Below, in pieces: positions 49,049 through 55,795 of a DNA stretch of 64,000 nucleotides; the stretch's first letter is position 1, and every line of letters begins with the position of its first letter. The translations under genes were made by a program, and so were the position numbers. Below the pieces are notes generated by a model. It was given only the letters and a program-made list of their open reading frames with translations. It was not told the DNA's origin and did not search any database. The stretch is from CAZGMN01 sp964645765 (GTDB lineage Bacteria; Acidobacteriota; Aminicenantia; Aminicenantales; Aminicenantaceae). Location: the NCBI GenBank assembly GCA_964645765.1, contig CAZYBE010000002.1, forward strand, positions 62,001 to 126,000, given 5' to 3'.

Positions 49049-50300
49049 CTTTTTTTTCCTTAAGTATGACCCGCAGCAGGCCGATGTGGCGCTTGTTCAT
49101 TTTTTCGACAATAAACTTGTGCCCTTTATAGTTCATCAACTCTCCTTCCTGTGGAATCTTGCCGAATTGATAAAGGAAAAAGCCGGCTAATGTCGTGTAC
49201 TCCTTCCTCTCCGGCAATTTAAAGGGGAGCCTCTGGTTAACGTCTTTGATTGAAGCTCTGCCGTTTATAATAAAAACCTTCTCTTCGACTTGACTGAACC
49301 ACTCCTCCACCTTGGCACTATAGCCATCTTGTATTTCTCCCACGATCTCTTCGATAATATCCTCAAGGGCCACAATCCCTTCCATGTTTCCGAACTCATC
49401 AACAACAAAGACAAGATGATTGGCAGTCTCCTGCATCTGGAGCAAGACTTTCTCCAAGGACGCGGATTCAGGAACAAAAAAGGGCTTTCTCAAAAGCCCA
49501 TATATATTAATTTCTTTATTATCAATAACATATGGAATAACTTCTTTGGCTTGAATAATCCCCTCTATGTTATCCAGCCTTCCTTTGTAAACAGGAAATC
49601 TGGAAAATCCAGTGGAGAGGATGACTTCAAGAATTTGCTGAAGGGATGAGGTCACCTCAATACCACTGACCTTTGGACGGGGAATCATAACTTCCCGTAT
49701 CGGACGAGAGCCAATGTCCAGAACACCGGAGATCATTCTTTTCTTGAGGGTGGACATCCCTTTTATTCCCCTTGCCAGTAAAACTTTTATTTCTTCCTCA
49801 TTAAGAGTTGGTGCAAGGCCCCGCCCCTCTTCCCGAGAAGAGGGAAATATCAAGCGGAAAAAAAAAGTGAAGGCTTTGACAAAAGGATAAAAGACGATAA
49901 TAAAAAACTTCACGGGCTGCACAAGAATAAAAGAAATTTTGATGGGGTTGTAGGCGGCATAAGTTTTCGGGGTAATCTCGGAGAGAATAAGAAGCAAAAG
50001 AGTCGTTACCGCAGTGGCCAGCAGAATAGCATGATTCCTGTTGGGGACAATAGAGATAAAAATGGAAGTCGCCACAGAGGCTGCTGCTGCATTAACCAAA
50101 GTGTTTCCGATAAGAATTGTTGCCAGAAAATGATCCACCCTCCTCAATAATTTTTTTACAACTCTTGCCCTTTTGGACCCTTTCTTCTCTAAATAATCCA
50201 GTTTATAGGGATTAGCGGCAATAAAGGCCGTTTCAGAAGAAGAGAACAGAGCGCTGAGGAGGAGAAAAAGAAAAAAAAGAGTTGCGGCAGGAAGGAGCAT
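49026..50300 (-). CDS. CNNM/CorC-family transporter (DUF21, CBS pair, CorC domain)
   Basis: 424 residues. N-terminal DUF21 domain with about four helices (LLPAATLFFLFLLLSALFSS, SETAFIAANPYKLDYLEKKG), a CBS pair (about 205-325: VMIPRPKVSGIEVTSSLQQI and LVFVVDEFGNMEGIVALEDI), and a C-terminal CorC/HlyC domain (GRASIKDVNQRLPFKLPERK). Bacterial CNNM/CorC proteins export Mg2+ or influence its balance; older annotation calls them hemolysins. The CBS pair likely binds ATP. Located 10 nt after carD on the same strand. Confidence 0.88.
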   Translation of the reverse strand: MLLPAATLFFLFLLLSALFSSSETAFIAANPYKLDYLEKKGSKRARVVKKLLRRVDHFLATILIGNTLVNAAAASVATSIFISIVPNRNHAILLATAVTTLLLLILSEITPKTYAAYNPIKISFILVQPVKFFIIVFYPFVKAFTFFFRLIFPSSREEGRGLAPTLNEEEIKVLLARGIKGMSTLKKRMISGVLDIGSRPIREVMIPRPKVSGIEVTSSLQQILEVILSTGFSRFPVYKGRLDNIEGIIQAKEVIPYVIDNKEINIYGLLRKPFFVPESASLEKVLLQMQETANHLVFVVDEFGNMEGIVALEDIIEEIVGEIQDGYSAKVEEWFSQVEEKVFIINGRASIKDVNQRLPFKLPERKEYTTLAGFFLYQFGKIPQEGELMNYKGHKFIVEKMNKRHIGLLRVILKEKKDESRSHE

Positions 50301-50310
50301 GTTTTGAGAA

Positions 50311-50829
50311 TCAGGAATCGACTCGAGGGTCTACATCTTCATAACAGATGGATAGAATATCCATGACTTTTTCTTCAATCTTAGAAGAAGGGAGAGAAGA
50401 TACTTCTGAAATCTCAGAGACAATAAGTTCCTTGACCTTTTCCATCATCTTCTTTTCACGGAAAGAAAGAGGCTTGATCAAATTGAGGTAAAAGAGGCTT
50501 TTCAGGACTAAAATCATATCCTGCATCAAACCTGATTTCATAAGATTAAGATGCTCTTTGTATCTTCCCTTCCAGTTCATGCTGATATCAACATCTGCGT
50601 TTTTTATGAAATCAAAAATTTTCTTAATCTGTTTTTCTAGAATGGGCTTTCTAATTCCAAACTCTTCAGTATTGGATGAAGGGATTAAAACCAATGCATT
50701 GTTTGAAAGTAGCCTTAAATGATAGACATTGCAGCACTGTCCCTCATAGCTTACTTCCTTTATGTCTTCGATAACCCCAAGCCCTTGATTGGGATAAATA
50801 ACTTTATCCCCAATCTTGAAGAAATTCAC
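50311..50829 (-). CDS. CarD/CdnL-family RNA polymerase-binding regulator
   Basis: 172 residues. The N-terminal RNA polymerase-interacting domain is clear (FFKIGDKVIYPNQGLGVIED then VYHLRLLSNNALVLIPSSNT), followed by a helical DNA-binding domain (about 70-172). CarD stabilises open promoter complexes and tunes growth-related transcription. The start is GTG at 50829; no Met occurs near the conserved N-terminus, so this start is firm. The predicted -10 ends 6 nt before the GTG, implying a leaderless mRNA (see findings). Confidence 0.88.
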   Translation of the reverse strand: MNFFKIGDKVIYPNQGLGVIEDIKEVSYEGQCCNVYHLRLLSNNALVLIPSSNTEEFGIRKPILEKQIKKIFDFIKNADVDISMNWKGRYKEHLNLMKSGLMQDMILVLKSLFYLNLIKPLSFREKKMMEKVKELIVSEISEVSSLPSSKIEEKVMDILSICYEDVDPRVDS

Positions 50830-50835
50830 CCTGTT

Positions 50836-50864
50836 ATTATAATCTAGAATAAAAGGAGAGTCAA
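50836..50864 (-). promoter_or_regulatory. Promoter of carD, adjacent to its start codon
   Basis: Minus strand TTGACT (50859-50864), 17-nt spacer, perfect TATAAT (50836-50841). Only six bases separate the -10 from the GTG start, so transcription should begin at or next to the start codon. Confidence 0.65.
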
Positions 50865-50912
50865 TCTATTTGCAGGTCACATCTTTTTTTCTTTGATGGA
50901 AAACGGTATTAT

Positions 50913-51006
50913 GGCTCAGGCTGGGTGTTACGAAAACACGCAGGCGTGTTTTCGAGCCACTCAGCTGGAGCCATTCAAACGGTTTTCTTAACACCCAGCC
51001 TGAGCC
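50913..51006 (-). repeat. Dispersed palindromic element, copy E (compact)
   Basis: Between divergent carD and rpmH. Perfect 18-bp arms ggctcaggctgggtgtta (50913-50930) and its complement (50989-51006). In minus orientation: A opposite G, gaaaac/gttttc, then ccgtttgaatggct; the large hairpins of other copies are missing. A perfect palindrome cgaaaacacgc/gcgtgttttcg (50931-50954) lies next to the left arm. Its flank gaagcatccgcaattccgtg (about 51016-51035, minus) matches those of copies D and 17.7 kb. Confidence 0.85.
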
Positions 51007-51059
51007 TATTCCTATCACGGAATTGCGGATGCTTCCTATCTTCAAGCGTAACAGCAAGC

Positions 51060-51088
51060 TTGACAGATAAAACTAGGTTTATTAACAT
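51060..51088 (+). promoter_or_regulatory. Promoter of the rpmH-rnpA operon
   Basis: Perfect TTGACA (51060-51065), 17-nt spacer, TAACAT (51083-51088), 35 nt before the rpmH ATG. Confidence 0.55.
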
Positions 51089-51123
51089 ATGTTCTCAATA
51101 GATAAGAGTTCAAATCGAAGAAT

Positions 51124-51258
51124 ATGAAAAGAACTTTCCAGCCAAACATAAGAAAGAGAAAAAAAAATCACGGCTTTCTAGTGCGGATGAGAACGAAGGG
51201 CGGACGTCATGTCATCAAAAACCGAAGAGCGAAAGGCAGAAAAAGACTCGCCGGTTAA
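51124..51258 (+). CDS. rpmH: 50S ribosomal protein L34
   Basis: 44 residues, highly basic: MKRTFQPNIRKRKKNHGFLV, then the conserved RMRTKGGRHVIKNRRAKGRK ending RLAG. Exactly the family length. It binds 23S rRNA in the large subunit. The stop and the rnpA start share one base (TAATG). In most bacteria dnaA lies on the other side of rpmH; here carD does. Confidence 0.97.
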   Translation: MKRTFQPNIRKRKKNHGFLVRMRTKGGRHVIKNRRAKGRKRLAG

Positions 51259-51605
51259 TGGACGAAACCCTAAGTCCTCAAGAGAGGATAAGAAAGAAGA
51301 AGGATTTTTTATATCTTTATAATAAAGGCAATCGTTACAGAGGAAAATATTTTAACCTCATTTATCTCTCCAACGATTTATGTTTTTCAAGAATGGCTGT
51401 TATCGCCAGTAAGAAAATAGGTAACGCTGTAAAGAGAAATAAAGTCAAGAGATGGATGAGAGCCTTATTCCGAAAGAACAAAAAATTGCTTAAAAACCCT
51501 GTTGATATCATCTTCATCGCCAAAAAGGAAATTCTTGAAGCCTCTTGGCCAATACTCCAAAAAGATTACTCAGCTGCCTTTGAATCCATTTTTCAAAAAA
51601 ACTGA
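51258..51605 (+). CDS. rnpA: Ribonuclease P protein component
   Basis: 115 residues. Starts at the ATG overlapping the rpmH stop. LSPQERIRKKKDFLYLYNKG is the family start, and KIGNAVKRNKVKRWMRALFR is the RNR motif that binds the P RNA (Lys replaces Arg in RNK). It assists the RNase P RNA in removing 5-prime leaders from pre-tRNA. Five bases before yidD. Confidence 0.93.
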   Translation: MDETLSPQERIRKKKDFLYLYNKGNRYRGKYFNLIYLSNDLCFSRMAVIASKKIGNAVKRNKVKRWMRALFRKNKKLLKNPVDIIFIAKKEILEASWPILQKDYSAAFESIFQKN

Positions 51606-51610
51606 CCTGA

Positions 51611-51820
51611 ATGAAACAGATTGCATTATTCCTGATAAGGTGCTATCAATTGCTCTTCTCTCCCCTCCTTGGCCGGCACTGCCGTTTTTATCCGACTTGT
51701 TCTGTTTACACCTACGAAGCTATAAAGAAATATGGCTTGCTCAAGGGGATATTTTTAGGAAGCAAGAGGCTGCTTAAGTGCCACCCATTCCACCCTGGAG
51801 GGGTCGATCTTGTTCCTTAA
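51611..51820 (+). CDS. yidD: Membrane protein insertion efficiency factor YidD
   Basis: 69 residues. IALFLIRCYQLLFSPLLGRH, CRFYPTCSVYTYEAIKKYG and LLKCHPFHPGGVDLVP are the conserved blocks, including three Cys. An amphipathic protein at the inner membrane that improves YidC-dependent insertion. Its position between rnpA and yidC is the standard one. Confidence 0.95.
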   Translation: MKQIALFLIRCYQLLFSPLLGRHCRFYPTCSVYTYEAIKKYGLLKGIFLGSKRLLKCHPFHPGGVDLVP

Positions 51821-51832
51821 AAGGACGAGGAA

Positions 51833-53476
51833 ATGGAAAAAAGAGTTATTTTAGCAATCGCCCTTTCCTTCCTGGTCTTGATTCTCTATCAGCTTCTGTT
51901 CGTTAAAAAGAAGCCGCTCCCTGAAACTCCTCCGCTGCAAACGGTAGAGAAAAGCCCTGAAATCAAACCATCAGAAAAAGAACCCGTTCCGCCCCCAACG
52001 GTCCGCAAGCAAGCTGAACAGAAACCCCAAGAAATTATATCTGCACCAAGCGAAGAGCAAATCCTAATCGATACTTCTCTTTATAAGGCAATTTGGAGCA
52101 ATCAAGGCGGCGTCCTTAAAAGCTGGAAACTGAAAAAACATAAGGATGACCAGGGAGAAGATTTAGAACTTGTCTCCGAGCACTCAGCGGAACTTCATAT
52201 TTATCCCTTTTCTCTAAGAACAGATGACCCAAGCTTCGACACCATCATAAACACTGCCCTGTATAAATTCTCAACTCCTGAGCTCAGATTAAAAGAAGAG
52301 CAAAAAGGAGAGCTCCGTTTCCAGTATGCTGATGAGAGTGGAGTCCAGGTCGAGAAAGTCTTTATTTTCCAGGAAGGAAAATATGACTTTGACGTGCAGA
52401 TGAGTGTCAGGAAAAAAGGGGAGGAAGTTGAACCGCGCCTTATCTGGGGCCCGGGTTTCAGCAACCTCTCTCCTACAGAGCTGAAACAGCGAACATTCAG
52501 CAGCGGGATCGGAATAGGTGTTCTTTCATCGGGCCAATTTTTCCAGCAACAAGAAAAAAAATTCAAGCCAGAAGAGAATCTTTACAATTTTGTCCAGTGG
52601 GCTGCCTATGAAAATAACTATTTCGCAGCTCTCTTCCTCACTTTCCCTCAAAAAGCAACCGCTGCTTTCCTTAAAGAAGGTCCAGAAAAAAACCCCTATT
52701 TCCTTTTGTCCTTGAGCTATCCTCAAAAAGCTTACATCGGACCTAAAGAATTCGATGCGCTGGTTGAGTTTGGCTACTCGGCCAAGCGATTGATAAGGTT
52801 CGGCGCCTTCGGGTTCATCGCTGAAATACTCCTCAAGGCAAGCAAATTTTTTCATGGCCTTGTTCCCAACTGGGGCTTTACAATCATCATCCTGACCATC
52901 ATCATCAAAATCATCTTCTTCCCTCTAAGCTACACCGGAATGCGCTCGATGACAAAAATGCAGGAGCTCCAACCCAAGCTTAAATCAATCAGAGCCAAGT
53001 ACAAAAAGGCCAAACAGGATATTGCTCTGAGGCGCAAAATGAACGAAGAAATTATGGCGCTTTATAAGGAGCATGGGATCAACCCGGCTGGAGGATGCTT
53101 GCCTTTTCTCATCCAAATCCCTGTTTTCTGGGGATTCTTCCGGCTCTTGACCGTCTCCATCGAGTACAGGCACAGTCCCTTCATTCTTTGGATAAAAGAC
53201 TTATCTGTTCACGACCCCTATTATGTGACTCCAATCTTGATGGGCATCACCCAGTTCATCAGCCAGAAGATGACTCCAACGACCGCTGAACCTACTCAAC
53301 AAAGGATGATGCTCATAGCGCCCCTTCTCTTTACGTTTGTTTTCATTAATTTTCAGAGCGGCCTTGTCCTTTATTGGCTATCGACAAATGTTCTTCAGAT
53401 CGGTCAGCAGTACATCATGAATCGCCTGGCAAAAAAGAAAAAGAGAGAATTACATGGAAAAAGAGGAAAAAACTAA
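51833..53476 (+). CDS. yidC: Membrane protein insertase YidC
   Basis: 547 residues of the Gram-negative form: N-terminal helix (VILAIALSFLVLILYQLLFV), a Pro/Glu-rich linker, a large periplasmic P1 beta-sandwich (about 75-320), then the five-helix insertase core with KTKMQELQ-like segment SMTKMQELQPKLKSIRAKYK and GGCLPFLIQIPVFWGFFRLL. It inserts and folds inner-membrane proteins with or without SecYEG. The last 23 nt overlap jag. Confidence 0.95.
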   Translation: MEKRVILAIALSFLVLILYQLLFVKKKPLPETPPLQTVEKSPEIKPSEKEPVPPPTVRKQAEQKPQEIISAPSEEQILIDTSLYKAIWSNQGGVLKSWKLKKHKDDQGEDLELVSEHSAELHIYPFSLRTDDPSFDTIINTALYKFSTPELRLKEEQKGELRFQYADESGVQVEKVFIFQEGKYDFDVQMSVRKKGEEVEPRLIWGPGFSNLSPTELKQRTFSSGIGIGVLSSGQFFQQQEKKFKPEENLYNFVQWAAYENNYFAALFLTFPQKATAAFLKEGPEKNPYFLLSLSYPQKAYIGPKEFDALVEFGYSAKRLIRFGAFGFIAEILLKASKFFHGLVPNWGFTIIILTIIIKIIFFPLSYTGMRSMTKMQELQPKLKSIRAKYKKAKQDIALRRKMNEEIMALYKEHGINPAGGCLPFLIQIPVFWGFFRLLTVSIEYRHSPFILWIKDLSVHDPYYVTPILMGITQFISQKMTPTTAEPTQQRMMLIAPLLFTFVFINFQSGLVLYWLSTNVLQIGQQYIMNRLAKKKKRELHGKRGKN

Positions 53477-54086
53477 TCAGGAACAAGAATTCAAAGGAAA
53501 AAACTTAGAGGAGGTCATCAGCCTCGCCGAGCACATTCTCAAGCTGCCCAGGAGCAAGATAAACTACGAGATTGTCGCCGAAAAAACAAGGCTCTTTGGC
53601 ATCAAAACCAAAGAGATTGTTATCCGCGCCTGGCCTAAGATAGAGACTGATGGAAATGCAGTGGCTCAATTTCTGGATAAGCTTCTCTCCCGCCTTCCTT
53701 TCGACCTCACCTACCAGATAAAAAGACGAAACGACCTGATCTACCTTATCTTTGATGGACAAGATAAACATCTTCTGCTCAGGAAGGATGCTTCCTTGCT
53801 CCTGGCATTTCAGCACATCTTGAACAAAATCTCTCCCCAAAAAGTACAGACCGATTGTGAATTCTACAGAAAAAGGAAAGAAATTGAGCTGAAAGAGTAT
53901 GCCCGGCAGATTGCCCAGCAGGTTTCAGAGACAGGCAAGGATGAAATCCTGGATACGATGAATCCTTATGAAAGGCGAATCGTCCATATCGCTGTCAATC
54001 AAATACCCGGGCTGGCAACTGAGAGCATAGGCGATGGATTTCTGAAGCGTATCAAAATCTATCCCCTCAAAAACCAAAGTCAATAA
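53454..54086 (+). CDS. jag: Jag/KhpB-like RNA-binding protein (Jag_N, KH, R3H)
   Basis: 210 residues. N-terminal Jag domain (EFKGKNLEEVISLAEHILKL, EKTRLFGIKTKEIVIRAWP), a KH-like middle domain (about 65-125, LPFDLTYQIKRRNDLIYLIF), and an R3H domain at the end (MNPYERRIVHIAVNQIPGL). The GxxG loop of the KH domain is not obvious. Homologues (SpoIIIJ-associated protein, KhpB/EloR) bind RNA and affect cell elongation. Its start overlaps yidC by 23 nt; the position between yidC and mnmE is standard. Confidence 0.88.
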   Translation: MEKEEKTNQEQEFKGKNLEEVISLAEHILKLPRSKINYEIVAEKTRLFGIKTKEIVIRAWPKIETDGNAVAQFLDKLLSRLPFDLTYQIKRRNDLIYLIFDGQDKHLLLRKDASLLLAFQHILNKISPQKVQTDCEFYRKRKEIELKEYARQIAQQVSETGKDEILDTMNPYERRIVHIAVNQIPGLATESIGDGFLKRIKIYPLKNQSQ

Positions 54087-54159
54087 ATTTTTCGATTTCC
54101 TCCTTACAATCGGCATTTCCAGATTAGGAATGATGCGTTGCCATATCTTAAAAATAGGT

Positions 54160-54335
54160 TTTGGGAAATAGCCGCAGCGACCATTGAGGATTTAGCCTTC
54201 GGAGTTCGCTCTTCGAGGGAACCCGACGAAGTCGGGCGGCGAGGATGTCTGAGCGGAGCGAGTTCCGCAGCCGCCGACAAGAGCGAACGGAGAATGGCGT
54301 TAAAAATCCGATTGGGAGCGCGGCTATTTCCCAAA
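54160..54335 (+). repeat. Large multi-stem palindrome upstream of mnmE, second family
   Basis: Perfect 16-bp arms tttgggaaatagccgc (54160-54175) and complement (54320-54335). Inside: GTTCGCTCTT (54204-54213) pairs with AAGAGCGAAC (54279-54288), GGCGGC (54235-54240) with GCCGCC (54270-54275), and two hairpins CCCGAC-GAA-GTCGGG (54222-54236) and GCGGA/TCCGC (54253-54268). It is GC-rich in an AT-rich gap and shares no body sequence with copies A-E. It fills the jag-mnmE gap; no gene lies in it. Confidence 0.8.
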
Positions 54336-54419
54336 GCATTATCAAATGCCGAAATTGGAAATGCTATTTTAAAATCTTCACTCTTTACTGTTTACCCCCG
54401 AGCAATTAATATATAAATT

Positions 54420-55787
54420 ATGCTCGAGGATACGATTATCGCCATCTCCACGCCTTTCGGCCATGGTGGCTTGGGCATTATCAGGCTTAGCGGAGACAAA
54501 TCCCTTCAAATCGCAAGAAAAATCTTCACTCCGAAGAAAAAGAAGCCAGAAATCGAGCCGAGGATGACAATTCTAGGGAATCTTTATCATTTTGAGCGCA
54601 AAGAATTCTTCGAGGAAGCCTATCTGACCTATTTCCCCAAGCCCTATACCTATACAAAAGAGGACATGGTGGAAATAAGCTGTCACGGCAGTCCAGTCGT
54701 CCTGGAGGAAGTTATCCGGCTCGGCATAAAATTAGGGGCAAGATATGCCAACCCTGGTGAATTCACTCTTCGGGCCTATCTACAGGGGAGAATCGACATC
54801 ATCCAGGCAGAAGCAGTAAACGATATCATCCAGGCCTCGAGCTATGAGCAGGCAAAAATATCTTATAACCAGCTCGAGGGCAGCCTTTCCAAAAAAATGA
54901 CTTCTTTTCGGAATCAAATCATCCATCTCCTTTCTCAAATCGAAGCCAGCATCGAATTTCCTGACGAAGAGCTGCGAATCTCCCAGAAGAATATATCAAA
55001 AACCTTCGAAAGCACTCTCTTTTCCTTGAAAAAGCTCATTGAAAGCTACAATCTTGGAAAATTACTCACCGAGGGAATCAGGATAGCCATCAGCGGAAGG
55101 ACAAACGTCGGAAAATCAACTCTTTTTAACTCTCTCCTTGAAAAGGAAAGGGCTATCGTCACCCGCTACCCTGGAACCACAAGGGACTATTTAACGGAAA
55201 AATTGAGGATAAAAGACGCTCTATTCACCCTGACTGATATGGCAGGATTGGATATTCCCCGTCATCCGGTCGAGGAAGAAGGGATAAGAAGAGGAAAAAA
55301 ATTAGCTTCTCAGGCTGAGGGGGTTCTTCTTCTCTTCGATACCTCCAGGAAGGAGACGGCTGAAGATTTCAAGTTGATTCAAAGATTCAAGAACAAGAAG
55401 ACAATCCTTCTCTTCAACAAAATCGACCTTCCCCTGAAAATGGACCTAGAAGCCCTGAAAAGCAAGGGAAAATCCCTCCCGGCCCTTGAAATTTCGGCAT
55501 TAAAAGGAACAAATCTGGAGAAACTCAAAGAGCTCGCCTGCAATTTCTTTGTCCCGACCAAAAAAAAGGAGGAAGAGGTTGTTCTCCATCTGCGACAAAA
55601 AATTCTTCTTGAAGAAATCCTCGGCTGCCTGACTAACGGGAAGAATCTCCTTGAAGATGGCCATCCAGAGGAAATCTATGCTGAAGAGATAAGAAAGACC
55701 ATCCCTTTGATCGGCCAGATGACAGGAGAAATCCAAAGCGATGATGTCATCAAGGATATTTTCAACCGATTTTGTGTTGGGAAATAG
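54420..55787 (+). CDS. mnmE: tRNA uridine modification GTPase MnmE (TrmE)
   Basis: 455 residues. N-terminal tetrahydrofolate-binding domain (DTIIAISTPFGHGGLGIIRL), a helical domain, and an inserted Ras-like G domain with G1 GRTNVGKST (about 221-229), G2/G3 GTTRDYLTE and DMAGL, and G4 NKID. The C-terminus CVGK holds the conserved CxGK Cys. With MnmG it installs the carboxymethylaminomethyl group on wobble U34 of tRNAs. Eight bases before mnmG. Confidence 0.95.
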   Translation: MLEDTIIAISTPFGHGGLGIIRLSGDKSLQIARKIFTPKKKKPEIEPRMTILGNLYHFERKEFFEEAYLTYFPKPYTYTKEDMVEISCHGSPVVLEEVIRLGIKLGARYANPGEFTLRAYLQGRIDIIQAEAVNDIIQASSYEQAKISYNQLEGSLSKKMTSFRNQIIHLLSQIEASIEFPDEELRISQKNISKTFESTLFSLKKLIESYNLGKLLTEGIRIAISGRTNVGKSTLFNSLLEKERAIVTRYPGTTRDYLTEKLRIKDALFTLTDMAGLDIPRHPVEEEGIRRGKKLASQAEGVLLLFDTSRKETAEDFKLIQRFKNKKTILLFNKIDLPLKMDLEALKSKGKSLPALEISALKGTNLEKLKELACNFFVPTKKKEEEVVLHLRQKILLEEILGCLTNGKNLLEDGHPEEIYAEEIRKTIPLIGQMTGEIQSDDVIKDIFNRFCVGK

Positions 55788-55795
55788 GATGAAAA

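Noticed and set aside
50830..51123. oriC in the carD-rpmH gap
   Set aside because: No cluster of DnaA boxes and no AT-rich 13-mers were seen; the gap is mostly element E and promoters.
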